A DNA stretch of 64,000 nucleotides from Sepioteuthis lessoniana (Eukaryota; Mollusca; Cephalopoda; Myopsida; Loliginidae), in the NCBI GenBank assembly GCA_963585895.1, contig OY757934.1, positions 39,474,681 to 39,538,680 on the forward strand, read 5' to 3'. This document shows positions 22,294 to 33,166 of the stretch, in pieces. The position numbers and the translations under genes were made by a program. Under the pieces are notes generated by a model. That model worked only from the letters and a program-made list of their open reading frames with translations. It did no database searches and was not told the origin of the DNA. Each line of letters starts with the position of its first letter. Position 1 is the first letter of the stretch.

Positions 22294-23211
22294 TGTAATA
22301 CTCTGTTTACTGAGTAGATTTGGGTTAAGGCACGAAGACAGTGTAGAGAAGAGGAAAATCTCGTATTTTGGTTTGGCGCGCAATTTAATTCAACTCTGAA
22401 TTTCACCCAATCAGGATGACTTATCCTATTCAGCCCGGACCTTTATTTCCGGCTAGCAAAACGGGTGAGCGGCCAAACCCACTCTCTTCGGCTTGAGACG
22501 GCGACCAGAACAGACGTTCCTTTGGTCGTCTTTGCTTAGCGATGCTTTTTAGCTAGACAAGCCACCCAGTGAGGACATCTCACTGTGGCTTTAACACTAG
22601 CAGCAGCAACATGGACACCCAACGAGGGAACCATCTAATTTATGGATTCTTTACAAGGAATCCCAGTTGAATATAAATTAGAAACATTCACCATGCCTTC
22701 CACAGGCACCACTTCATGTCACCCCAAAAATTGGCTATGTCGATTCGAGCGTAACTCCGCTCTCGACACACTAGTCACCTTTTCACTTCTGGTCCATATG
22801 AATGGAGAAAACGCACACTCTCCCCAAAAATACCAGACACACAAAAATACACAGTGACTTTAAACACCTCCCTCACAAGTCCAACAACACGCTGCCATCT
22901 CAACATCCCGCTAAGCCATTTCGTCTCAAACATCCAACAAGCCTAAACACCACGAGTCTTGCAGCTTCCAAAAGCAAACCACATTCCATGCTGCAAATAA
23001 AGAACTTTCGTTGTTGTGTTGTTAAAGCAAAGTTTCGTAATTCATTTGTGTGCCTAAAAAATATAGTGTTAAACAAATAACAATTTCACTCACAGCTATA
23101 ACAGAATAAATGTACAAGTTGTTTATTCAAGTATTTACAGGGAACTGAAGAACTGCCATATGATGTAAGGGATGTAACCCTGCGTTAGAGAGCTCTAGTC
23201 ACCTTATTACA
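22294..23211 (-). repeat. 3' LTR of the gypsy-like element, interrupted
   Basis: Two pieces (22294-22341 and 23101-23211) together align with the 151 bp LTR at 28691-28841: cacgaagacag, acaagttgtttattcaag, aaccctgcgttagaga. The 759 bp between them is repeat L2. Confidence 0.85.
22342..23100 (+). mobile_element. LTR-like repeat L2, copy A (inside the gypsy LTR)
   Basis: Starts tgtagagaagaggaaaatct, contains tttggcgcgcaatttaattc, cacccaatcaggatgac, aattggctatgtcgattcg, and gcaaataaag (polyadenylation-like) near the end. It is flanked by a 4 bp acag duplication (22338-22341, 23101-23104). TG start, AATAAA near the end and a short target duplication suggest a solo LTR of another element. No coding content. 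Confidence 0.65.
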
Positions 23212-23622
23212 TCCCCTTGGCTATGAAGTTACTTTCTCATCAGGTATCTTCTTTGTTCTCATAGACCGTTCTGATAGTGTTGGCATTCGTTCCTCTATTT
23301 GTCTGGTCTGCATTTGTATGGGCTGGATCTGTTGAGTTGTTGTAGGTGGGATTTTGAGTTTTCCTGTGTGATCCATGTTACTGTTGGGATTGTGATGTTG
23401 TGTTTACCCCTTGAGTTGGTGTATTATATGTGGGCCATCTCTGTGGTCTATATACCTCCCGGAGATGTCGTCTGTTGCGTCTTAGTAACTTTCTATCGTT
23501 CTGCATTTTGACGATTTAACTGTGTGGTTCAGTGCATTTTTCTACCTCCGTTGCTGGCTGCCATGTATCATTTTACTGAAGAGCGGATACTTTGCTGCCT
23601 ATTATCAATTCAGGAAGGTCTT

Positions 23623-24550
23623 TTACATTCCTATTGTAATGTTGTTGCTGTTTTTTTTTTTGCTGTTGTTCATCCGTTCCCGGATTTGATTATCATTTGG
23701 ATTATTGGTGTTCAACAACGTTGCTATCCTCGTCCTTATCTTCCTACCGTGTAGGATTTCTGCAGGTGAAGGCAAATGGCAGTCAAGTGGAGTTGTTCTT
23801 AGGCTTAACAGAGCCATTTGGTAGTCCATCCTTGGCTGTTTTGCCTTTTCCAAGGTTATTTTTACTATCTGGACCATACGTTCTATTAATCCATTCGAGT
23901 GTGAGTATATCGGGCTCGATATGATGTGCGTGAATTCCCACTCTGTAGTAAGATTGTGGAATTCATTTGACACAAAATATCTGGCATTGTCTGTGTATAG
24001 ACGTTCGGATATATTATGGACAGCAAAGATTGCTTTGATATATTCTGTAATATCCTAACAAAAGGGAAATAACCTCTGATGCCACAGGGGTTACAGCCCC
24101 TACCACATCCGGGGGATTTGGTAAATAAAGGAATGTACCAGGCATAGCAGCAGATGTTCGTTCTCCCTCTGTCTTTAATCACCATCCATCTTATCGATTC
24201 ATCTTGGTAATAGTCCATACCTAGCAAGTATCCATTACCTCAGATATAAAGACTTTACATATTCTATGCAGTTTGTGCTTGTCACAGTCTTCGTTGTTTT
24301 GATGAATGGCATTTTGCTGTTCTGGTCTGCGACAAGTAGGAATTGTTGGCTGTTGAATTAAAAAATATCAGCTGCTATGTTTTGGAATGGCTTGGTTGCA
24401 TGTTCTTTGATAATTATTTTCTTAGTATTTTTTCTTTGATGTTCTCTACATATGTCATATGATCTTACAACGTTTTCTATAACTTTGCTCATCCCTCCCC
24501 AATATACGCTATTTCTTGCCTTTAACTGGAATTTTTCTATGCCTTCGTGT
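23623..24550 (-). pseudogene. Gypsy integrase region
   Basis: On the minus strand the zinc-binding segment appears first (HEGIEKF...ARNSVYWGGM...YDIC near 24545-24430), then a frame-broken catalytic core, then an open piece (23973-23623) with SNEFHNLTTEW, SSPIYSHSNGLIERMVQI and a C-terminal part. The H-E/GLIER context fits the DDE integrase core C-terminal end. At least two frameshifts and one stop (near 24355) are visible. Confidence 0.75.
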
Positions 24551-24839
24551 GCATCATGGATTCTCTTCAGGACTGTTTTGCTCGCTTTTTGGTATAACTT
24601 CGCATTTACCGTTAGTCACTAATCCATCTTGCACTGACAGGCATTCTTCCAGCGACCAGTACCTTTTTATGAGTTCAGGAATGTGTTTCACATCCTCTGG
24701 CCACCCATTAATTATCACTTGCTTTAGCATTTTAAAATTATCATCGTCTTCGGTAGCTTCTTACAAGTCTGCTTGTTTCTGTGCTGATATGTTAACTGTG
24801 TGTATACTTAGGTTGAGTTATATTTCCTCACCTTGTGTC

Positions 24840-25085
24840 GGGGGTGTCCTCGTGGTGTAATGGTTAAAGCTGTGGACTGCAGAATCGTAGTAAGCGAGTT
24901 CGTACTCAAATCGCGCTATTACGTTCACTTTCAAGCAAATACCCTTGGGAAAGGTATGACCCCCCCTTATCCTCCCAGCTATGGGTTAAATAGTACTACT
25001 ACTGTTCTTCTAGGAGAATGGCTTCGGCATTAAATAACTTGCAAAGGTTGATATGCCATTAAATAAAGAAACCAAACCGAAACCA
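24840..25085 (+). repeat. SINE family A, full length, 12 bp target duplication
   Basis: The head gggtgtcctcgtggtgtaat, box-B-like gagttcgtactcaa, conserved cccttgggaaaggtatga and tail ttgatatgccattaaataaa are all present. The target tcaccttgtgtc is duplicated at 24828-24839 and 25086-25097. It is inserted antisense into the gypsy pol. Confidence 0.88.
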
Positions 25086-25208
25086 TCACCTTGTGTCAGC
25101 TGTGTCTCCGATAAATAGTCTGGGATTTTCATGACTATCCCAGGTCTGTATATAATTTTGCATCATATGGTTGCAGTCTTAGCAACATCCTTTGTAGTCT
25201 TGTGGTGA

Positions 25209-26034
25209 CTATGCAATATTTTTATTTTGAACGTTCTCTAAAGGTTTGTTGTCAGATTCAATTCGGAATTCTTTTCCATATACATATGTGTGGAATCTTT
25301 CGCAACCAAATATCCTAGCCAGTAGCAGTCTTTCAATATTTGCATATCGAGATTCGGCTTCAGATTGTCTTTTACTTGCTAATGTAACGATTTTGTTGTC
25401 ATTTATCAATGCTGTACCTTGCCCTAGGAGACTTGAGTCAACTTGTATTGTATTTGCGTTTGGGTTGAAGTATACTAAAACATAGATTTTCACGGATAGA
25501 GTTTTTTAAAATTCTGAAATACCTTTTCGTGTGTTTCAATCCAGTTGTAGTCTGTGTCCTTTTTCCGCGGAGAACTTAGTGGTGCTGTTCTGGCACTAAG
25601 TTCTTGTATGAAAGGGATTAGGTATTGAATCATACCTCGGTTTGTTGGTTTAGGTTTTGACTTAATCCGGTCACGTTTTTCTGGATCAGTGCAGGAACCG
25701 TTTTCGTACCAAGACCATAGAACTTAATCTGTTCCAATCTTATTTTGTATTCATCTTTGTTGAAGACTAAACCATACCTTCGCACCGTATCCATTGTCTT
25801 CCTTAGATTCCTATCATGTTCTGCAGTTGTTCTGCCATATACGCAGATATCTGATATACCAATGGCTTCTTCGCAGTCTTCCAGAACTTGGTCTATTTTT
25901 GTTGAAATATGTCCTGCGACACCTTGCGACTGAATGGACATCTTAGGTATTTGTACCTTCCAAACGGGGTTTAAGATACGTGAGCAAGCTAGATTCATCA
26001 TCCAGATGTATTGCACAGTATCCATGCTTCGCAT
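25209..26034 (-). pseudogene. Gypsy reverse transcriptase C-terminus and RNase H
   Basis: 26034-25630 carries the RT palm end (GHISTKIDQVLEDCEEAIGI, GISDICVYGRT, KIRLEQIKFYG). 25493-25209 carries an RNase H-like part (SSLGQGTALI, ASKRQSEAESRY, FRIESDNKPL). The catalytic palm motif, normally with two adjacent aspartates, here shows only one (ISDI), so the copy is catalytically dead there. Frames between the two parts are shifted. Confidence 0.78.
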
Positions 26035-26137
26035 CTAATTTTGTAAAATGCTTTGTGCCAGTTAGTTTGTGGGGAATTTCTTCCAGGGTTGGGGGTCTTG
26101 TAATATGTTCTTTTGATGAATTTTTCAGTGGATTTGG

Positions 26138-26745
26138 GTCTACGGAACCTCTCTGAAACTAGTGGACAAATTCACCTACCTAGGAAGCAGCGTCTCATCA
26201 ACCGAAAAAGACATCGACACACGGCTAACGAAGGCATGGACTGCTATCGATAGGCTCTCGGTCATATGGAAATCAGACCTGACCGATAAAATGAACTGTA
26301 GTTTCTTCCAGGCAGCGGTCGTATCGATACTGCTATATGGATGCACTACTTGGACGCTAACTAAATGGCTGAAGAAGAAGAAACTAGACAGCAATTACAC
26401 AAGAATGTTGAGAGCAATATTGAACAAGTCCTGGCGGCAACACCCCACAAGGCACCAACTATACGGCCACCTGCCTCCCATCACGAAAACTATTCAAGTC
26501 AGGCGAATCAGACACGCAGGACACTGCTGGAGAAGCAAGGACGAGCTCATAAGTGACGTACTCCAATTGACCCCCGCATATGGCCAAGCAAAAGCAGGAC
26601 GACCAGTTCGATCATGCATAGAGCAGCTATGTGAGGGTACGGGATGTAGCCCTGAAGACCTGCCAGAGGCGATGAATGATAGGGAGAAGTGGCGAGAGAG
26701 GTTCAGAGATATCTGTGCTAGCGGCACGACAAGATGATGATATTC
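26138..26745 (+). mobile_element. RTE-type LINE 3' fragment, antisense in the gypsy
   Basis: 191 open codons (26162-26737) read KFTYLGSSVSSTEKDI, LLYGCTTWTL, HAGHCWRS and WRERFRDI, very close to the C-terminus of the LINE at 4286. It ends with a short gatgatga tail. It is the least decayed of the short copies. Confidence 0.85.
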
Positions 26746-26983
26746 TTAGCTCTCCTCTTCTTTTTCTGCTACGCGCACTTGCATTCACCCAATCTGTTAG
26801 TTCGTTCATTCCCATGTTTTCCATTTTGTGTAATTCTTTTTTCCGTTCATCTTTCCTTCATTGTGTAAAGATTAAGTTTTTCTGGCTCAGATTCAGTTTC
26901 TGTTCTGTAAGCAGAATACACTTTTTTTCAGTATCATGCTAGCAGAGAAATTTGTGTGGGATTTTTAGCGGCAAAGAAATATC

Positions 26984-27790
26984 TGTTATTGTTAGCGAGG
27001 AGAAGTGTTGTTACATGCATGTGTGTGTTTACGTTGTGTTGTTTCCTCGCTAAGTGTATAATTCCCTTGCAAAAGCTTGTTGGGTATATAAAGGAGAAGG
27101 TTGAAGATCTCGATGTCGAAATGGGTTTTTAGGAATAGTTTTTATTTGCAACATTGAAAATGTAGTTTGCGTTTGTGCTGCAAGTCTCGTAGGAAGGTTG
27201 TGAGTAAAGAGGCGAAATGGAGTTATGAGAAAGTTGAGAAGGCAGCGCGTATCGTTAGACGTGTGAGGCATGTATGTTCGCCGTAGTTTAGCGAAAGTCT
27301 TGTTTGCCGTTGGAGGAAATAAACTTTGGAGTCACCGTGAGTTTTGTGTGTCTGGTGATTTGGGGAGAGGCGTGCGTTGTCTCCATTAAAGTGGCCCAGA
27401 GGTGAAATGAGAGCTAGGTGCCGAGAGAGGAATTTTTCATCGCATCGACATAGCCAATTTTGGGGGTGACATAAATGTGTTCCTGTGGTAGCGTATTGAA
27501 TGTATCTAATTCATATTCAACTGGGATTCCTTGGTCTCAGTGATAGACGCAAGGAATCCATAAATTAGATCGGTACCCTCATGTGTCCATGCTACTGCTG
27601 CTATTGAAGAACGGCTAATGGGACGTCTGCACTGGACGGCGTTGTTCAGCCAAAGAGACTGTGTTTGGCAGCTTACCCAATTTCTGCTGCCCCGAAAAGG
27701 AGGTCCGGTTGAATAGGATAGGTCATCATGATTGGGTGAAATTATGCGTCGAATTGAATTGCGCTCCAAACCAAAATACCTTCTGCTACA
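26984..27790 (-). mobile_element. LTR-like repeat L2, copy B (inverted)
   Basis: Minus-strand copy of L2: start tgtagcagaaggtattttgg at 27790, shared middle (aattggctatgtcgatgcg) and near-end gcaaataaaaac. It is inserted within the gypsy gag-pol interval, in inverted orientation relative to copy A 4 kb away. No clear target duplication was found. Confidence 0.65.
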
Positions 27791-27839
27791 GATTCTTTTC
27801 CCAGTTTTGTACGAGCTTCCTTTTCTCATTTTCTTTGCG

Positions 27840-28483
27840 CTATGGTTTTTCCTTTGCTGTACTACGTCTCTGTGAGACAATAGTCCTCAAAATGGTGTAG
27901 GCCGTGGTACCTTCTACACTCCTTGTTAAAAGTGTAGTAGTCTTCCTTTTTTTTTCCTTGGCATTTCCCATATCTTGAGCATTGTTTTTTGGTATTACCT
28001 CGTGGTATACTCCGGCTCTTATTTCACTAGCGTCCTTGTAGCGTGTGTTGTCCTTCATGGTCGCTTCGTATGTTCTTATGCTTTCAATGGCTACTTTTAG
28101 TGTGAGACTCACACTTGGTTTGCTCATTAAGTTTCTTCTTTTTTTGCATACTTCATCTCTTTTATTATTTGCTCGAGAATCCTTTCTTCTTTGTTGGCAT
28201 TGAAGTCGCATCTATCTGCTTTCGTCAGTAGTCTGACAACACATTCGTCAATTTCGTCCTCATTCCGTTGCATTGACGCGAATTCTAGTCGCTCGACCCA
28301 TTTGTTCGGTTTTTGAATCATATGTGTCACAAAAATCTGGAACACGTTTTCCGAATTTTCTTTTTGTTTGGCTGTAAGCAGCGCATTATTGATTATTTCT
28401 CGACCCTTTGGTCCTGTACTCAGTAAGATGTAATTGTGTTTCAGCCTTTCTTTCTCATTATTAATTATAAAGTAGGAAGTCAT
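27840..28483 (-). pseudogene. Gypsy gag remnant with nucleocapsid zinc-knuckle trace
   Basis: Capsid-like frame 28483-28127 (LLSTGPKGREIINNALL, KPNKWVERLEF, ECVVRLLTKADRC, EERILEQIIKEM), followed after a frameshift by basic sequence (28211-27840) that in another frame carries a CCHC-like cysteine/histidine pattern near 27960-27870. The order and content fit gag. Confidence 0.65.
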
Positions 28484-28690
28484 GAAGTCGACCCACTCAC
28501 TGAAGGCTTTTGCTTATTCTCGTTCGACCCGTCCAAAGTCGGTGACGGAATGTTTGAAGTCACCATCTTTTTTATTGTTCTTTTATTTCGGTTTCAACTT
28601 TTTTTGTGAAGTCTTTACTTTTTAATGTTCTATCTTCACTTTTCTTCTTTCGAGATTCTTATTTTTGTAAGTCGCTCACTGCTGTCACCG

Positions 28691-28841
28691 TGTAATGCTC
28701 TGTTTGAGTAGATTCAGGTAAAGGCACGAAGGCAGAATTAAAGTACAAGTTGTTTATTCGAGTATTTACAAAGAACTGAGGAACTACTATGTGATATAAA
28801 GGGGCAACCCTGCGTTAGAGAACTCTAGTCAGCTTATTACA
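28691..28841 (-). repeat. 5' LTR of the gypsy-like element
   Basis: A 151 bp segment with tgtaatgctctg at one end and cagcttattaca at the other, matching the interrupted LTR at 22294-23211. It is outside the gag frame, as expected for a minus-strand element. Confidence 0.85.
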
Positions 28842-29459
28842 TCAATGAAAATGTCGCTCTGTCTGCAAAAGGGTTATCGAATATTAATTATAGGAACTGT
28901 TCATTCCTCTTATTTCATGGAATCTATAACAAGTTTCCTTATGAAAGACATGGTAGATTTTTTTTCTAATTTTGGTTATGAGACTTGTGATACAATGATT
29001 TTTCAATCGTAACAAAAAAATAAAAAAAATAAAAGATGAAAAATGAAAATAGAGGTCGAACCTTATAATCATCCCATTCACTGAAAATGGATTCCATCGA
29101 AATATTTTTTAAGTATGGAGTTTGAACGATTTTTCAGTTTCTTATACAATCTAATGATATTTTCCCGAAATTGTATTACAAGTAAATTTTCTCCAATGTA
29201 CAAAATAAAATGCCGTTGATTGTGGTATTTTGAATAAAAGTGAGTTTTAAAGAACAGATTTATATTTGATTTTAGTTCAATGAAGATGACAAAAGAACGA
29301 TTCAAATTCAGCTTACTTCACCCCCCCTTCGAAATGATGAATAGAAATTATCTACTTCGTAAGGTGGCAATTTCACTAAACAAAAATGTTCGGTAGAATA
29401 TGAAAAACTTATTTATTCGCCAGACAGTCGTCACTTAACATAAATAAAAGCCTAAAGTA
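28842..29459. other. Intron, nothing recognised
   Basis: AT-rich, with no identified repeat. Its first 25 bases resemble the left flank of the gypsy element. Confidence 0.3.
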
Positions 29460-29715
29460 AAGTTGGCGACCTTAGTCGAGGGTGACCTGAAGGCTCCCTT
29501 TTCAATAGCTACCACGCTGAAGTGTAGGGGAGGGCGCTACTCCATTCCCTGGATTGCTCCACTTCACCCTTGATCCGTACCTTATAATGCTGAGTGTTAA
29601 GCAAGGTGGCACCAATTACCACTTTTAAAGTCTTTGGTATGACTCGACCTGGGATTGAACCCAGGTCTCCTAGGCCATTAGCGAACACTCTACTTATTTG
29701 GCCAATGGCCTGGTT
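29460..29715 (-). repeat. SINE family C
   Basis: Minus-strand full-length match: end agttggcgacct (complement), ggattgctccacttcac, box-B complement gggattgaaccca, head ggccaatggcct. Confidence 0.85.
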
Positions 29716-29955
29716 TGCGTTGCATAACTATAATATTATTTCTCTTTTGATTCCTGGGCTCGATTCAGCAGCCACCTACTTGTAACGAAGCCCTTTGTCG
29801 ATTCTTATTTAAAGTAAGCGAGAGTGGCTCTCTTATTCTTAAAGAGAATGGCCAACGGGAAAAAACTGAAATGATTTAGAAAAAATTGTAAACAGAATTA
29901 TTAGTAGATTTTTTTTTAATGTGTTGAAAGTGAAGGGAAAAAAAATAACATTTAC

Positions 29956-30036
29956 CTTGTTGGTTGGCTTCATTTATATTAATAAAAAGTCGAGGTGGGA
30001 TGGAAGGAGAAGATCCAGGATCCTTTGGTGTACACG
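29956..30036 (-). CDS. Protocadherin-15/Cad99C-like exon 2 (mature N-terminus, EC1 start)
   Basis: Minus-strand exon of 81 bp, acceptor tatcaacttag, donor gtaaatgt. With two bases completing the codon from exon 1 it reads CTPKDPGSSPSIPPRLFINI, then NEANQQ. The leading cysteine followed by a proline/glycine-rich segment and a FINIxE strand matches the mature start of EC1 in protocadherin-15 (a single Cys ahead of the first strand). Only this frame is open. Phases 2 in and 1 out fit exon 1 and exon 3. Confidence 0.8.
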
Positions 30037-30269
30037 CTAAGTTGATATAAAACAAAATAAAGAAAAAGTTACAGCAGTACTAAGACTTTTCCATAAAACA
30101 TGATTCTAACAGCGTCAAAATGAAATCCGTTAAAAAAGTTGGTTAGTTTATTTGATTACCCTCTTTCCTATATGGCTCAGAGTAGTGGATCGCTTATCTT
30201 CACCAACGACTCCTCGAGCGGTTCCTTTGCACCACCACCAATATCTACTGGAATAATTTCGTCACCAGT

Positions 30270-30715
30270 GTTGAATTCCTTGAACAGGAAAAGATCACTT
30301 GCATCGAAGCTACTGAAGTTTCAGCTATGCTGGGCAGAACACGTCTCTAGGATAAGGAACAATCGCCTGCCCAATATCACACTGTACGACTAACTCTTCG
30401 CTGGCTATCGTGACAGAGGAGTACCAAAGAGATATAAGGACTGTTTGAAAAAATTCTTTGGTGCCTGTCACATCAACCATCACTAGTGGTCCATCCTAAA
30501 AGAAGACAATGACATCAGTTGTCTCCTTTAGAAATAAACGCGGGGCCATCCTCAAGGACAATAGGAACAAGAGGAAGAACTCCAAAAGTATGCTATAAAA
30601 TCTTGACCAGACCTTTACCTACTGCCACTGCGGCCATGTTTGCCTGTCTTGAATTGGCCTTGCCAGCCACGAACGTATTGTCATTGTTAATACCAAAAGA
30701 GCTGTCATCATAGGT
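30270..30715 (+). mobile_element. LINE C-terminal fragment, second type
   Basis: Plus strand reads LLKFQLCWAEHVSRI, then (after stops) FAGYRDRGVPKRYKDCLKK, HINHH and a cysteine-rich end near 30640. This WxxHVxR...YKD arrangement is the C-terminus of a widespread LINE-encoded RT, different from the RTE at 4286. Several stops and shifts. Confidence 0.65.
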
Positions 30716-30739
30716 TTAGTTTTCATCTCAGAACCCTAC

Positions 30740-31390
30740 GTATTTGTTCCCCGAAATATTTAAACGATGAATTTAACCACATAGAAAACCCCTTTCTTAA
30801 CCTGTAATACCCTAAAACTTTTATACACTTTTCTAAATCTAAAGCCTTTAAAATCCACAATAAGAGTCAACCTCAAACTCACCCTCCTATAAAACTAGTC
30901 CCCCCATTGATTACTTTGCCGAACAATTATTCCACTAACATCATAATAAACAACTTAAATAAACTTGATATTAAAACTGCCTCTTTATCCTCTAAAACGA
31001 TCTGCGTTTTACTACACTCACGTCCTCAAGGCAACATAGTTTCAGACGCCGGTATTTATTGCATTCCTTGTAGGAATTGTAAATTAAAATATATTGGGAA
31101 AACGTCTAGGAACCTTCACGCTCGGTTGAAAGAACTCAAAAGAGACATTAGAGTTGGTAACCTTAATAATGCACTTCTTTAACGCATTTCTCAATCAGAT
31201 TATAACTTTGATTTCAATTCTGCAAAGATGCTTGTATACATTCACAACAAAAGACTAAGACAAATTTTCGATGCCGGTGCTATTTCATTTTGCAATTCCT
31301 TAAACAATCCGAACGATTGTTTATATAACATTTCTCCGTACTTGAGCAAGTCCATTTTAAATAGCTACAATATATTCTATCTTTAGTAAA
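30740..31390 (+). mobile_element. GIY-YIG retroelement 3' fragment (Penelope-like), second copy
   Basis: In one frame from about 30860: KLVPPLITLPNNYSTNIIIN, LDIKTASL, then the GIY-YIG segment GIYCIPCRNCKLKYIGKTSR, an in-frame stop (31180-31182), and ISQSDYNFDFNSAKML to NSYNIFYL with a final stop near 31386. The order matches the Penelope RT-GIY-YIG C-terminus. It belongs to a different subfamily from the 3433-4098 copy. Confidence 0.75.
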
Positions 31391-31409
31391 CATTTTCCAC
31401 GCATTATAT

Positions 31410-31850
31410 TTTCACACATAGAATCTTTAGAATTTAAAAATTTAAATTTCCATTTGAAGTTTCGCATTTGGATTTACATTTTAAAAAATAATTTAAATTT
31501 AAGTTTAGTCAGTTTAGTATGTCAACAAAGTTAAAAAAAAGTTCCAGGTATTGCGATGTATCACTAACAACTCAATCAAACATCAGTCATTTGTTTACAC
31601 ACATTTAAGTGATCAAATAGTTCTATTTGACCCATAGATAGGACCCTATCAGGTGCTACCACTCCGGATCAGAGTGGACCTGAGAGCCATGATAATAAAG
31701 TGGTACTCCGTATTCCCCAATACTGGAGTCTCACCATCAGATTGTTTAATGTCATATCCAGGACACTCCTGATGGGGAGTTTTACCTCTCTGCAGAGATG
31801 CAGTCGGTGTATTCTACAGCCCTAGCCAACTGGGCCAAACATTTTTATCT
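31410..31850 (-). repeat. Repeat family D
   Basis: Body at 31625-31850 (gctaccactccggatcagag, ctctgcagagatgcagtcgg) preceded by the AT-rich variable part. Confidence 0.65.
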
Positions 31851-31854
31851 CTGA

Positions 31855-31990
31855 ACAGCTCAAGTGGAGTAATGGTTAGCAAGATGGATGAGAAAACCAT
31901 TATTAGCGTGTTTGACTCTCACTGGGTACTTTCTCCTGGCCTTGTGCCATAACTAAGCTTTGTAAATAGCTATTTGTCTATTAGTATTTC
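31855..31990 (+). repeat. tRNA-related SINE family E fragment
   Basis: agtggagtaatggttagcaa is box-A-like and gtgtttgactctcac is box-B-like, followed by tactttctcctggccttg. A close relative lies at 37333-37450. Confidence 0.55.
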
Positions 31991-32069
31991 TCTTTTGGCC
32001 AAATGCTGGTCAATCTATGATGTTCATGTGAAGACAGCCTTTCCTTTTCTCTCTCTTTCTCCATATTGT

Positions 32070-32270
32070 CTTAAATGACGTTCTCGTGTGAACTACTACA
32101 CATGGGCACACCAGTTTTGGCCGACCAGCTTACACTTATATTCATCAGCTCTGTACGGACCCTGGATGCCATGTAGAGGATTTACCAAGACTGATAGACG
32201 ATAGGGACAGATGGCGAGTGATGATTAAAGGAATTCATCTTAGCAGCACGCTTTAATGATCGTTTCTACG
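32070..32270 (+). mobile_element. RTE-type LINE 3' end fragment
   Basis: ttatattcatcagctctgta, cgatagggacagatggcgag and cttagcagcacgcttt correspond to the last ~60 codons and 3' end of the LINE. Confidence 0.65.
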
Positions 32271-32577
32271 ATTTACAGTATATTGCATAGGAAATAAAAA
32301 TGTCTGCCGTCTAGTAAAAATTTCCATTAAGGCCCTGCTTTATGGTTGAGGTAATTGCATATTTTTCTATCGGTGGTAAAGATCAGTTTTCGAACTCGGA
32401 TAAAAATCTAAGTTTTTTTGTTTTTTTTCAGTGCAGACATATTCTTTCCACATGAAAGATTATCATATCACACTTCATGTCACCACTAATGAGTTTAATT
32501 TCGGAAAACAGCGCTTTTGCCTAACATCAGACTTTAAAAAAAAAAAAAAGATAGCTTTATGATAAAATCAGCGTCTT

Positions 32578-32765
32578 GAAGTAAGCGAATTCGAACGACA
32601 GTCGGATAATTATGTTCACTTTTGTATTAATATCTTTGGGAAAGCTATGAACCTCTTTATCCTCCAAACTTTGAATTAAATAGTATCACTGCTGTGTTTT
32701 TGCAAGGATGGGTTTGGTATGAAGTAACCCATTAATGTTGAAATTCCATTAAACAAAGAAAACAA
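32578..32765 (+). repeat. SINE family A, 5'-truncated and diverged
   Basis: Matches from the box-B region (gaagtaagcgaattcgaac) through tctttgggaaagctatgaac to the tail ccattaaacaaagaaaac. Confidence 0.65.
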
Positions 32766-33078
32766 ACAATAAAATCAGCTAAAAAATCCAAGTTAATTTC
32801 GTTAACCTACTGTAAATTACACTTGCACCTTCCTTGCAATTTCATGAAGTTCTTGACTACCACAGGAGTTTATGCAGATGAGTTCTTCTATTGCCAGTAT
32901 CTCTCAGTATCGCCCCCTTTAAGTGGCGCCCAGGGTATATTCCATACCGTAGATACGCCACTGGCTACAACTATTGAGCAAAGCTGAATAAATATCAATC
33001 GGTTGCGAATTAATGACGGTCGACTTAATGAAAATTAGGACTTTTATAAGGAAATGATTTCATAGGAGTATTTTCCTC

Positions 33079-33079
<1 letters not shown>

Positions 33080-33146
<67 letters not shown>
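33080..33146. repeat. Compound (TG)n(AG)n microsatellite
   Basis: About 16 TG units followed by about 17 AG units, just inside the intron ~20 bp downstream of the donor of the predicted signal-peptide exon. Confidence 0.95.
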
Positions 33147-33148
<2 letters not shown>

Positions 33149-33166
33149 TGGTGGAAATATACGTAC

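Larger units (their letters stand above)
22294..28841 (-). mobile_element. Ty3/gypsy-like LTR retrotransposon, nested and decayed
   Basis: A pair of related LTRs (22294-23211 with an insertion; 28691-28841) brackets gag (28483-27840), RT/RNase H (26034-25209) and integrase (24550-23623) remnants, all minus strand and in gypsy order. LTR termini are TGTAAT...ATTACA. A purine-rich tract (AAGGGGA on the minus strand) lies just inside the 3' LTR. Four later insertions interrupt it: LTR-like L2 copies at 22342-23100 and 26984-27790, SINE A at 24840-25085, and an antisense LINE at 26138-26745. All frames are broken. Confidence 0.82.
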
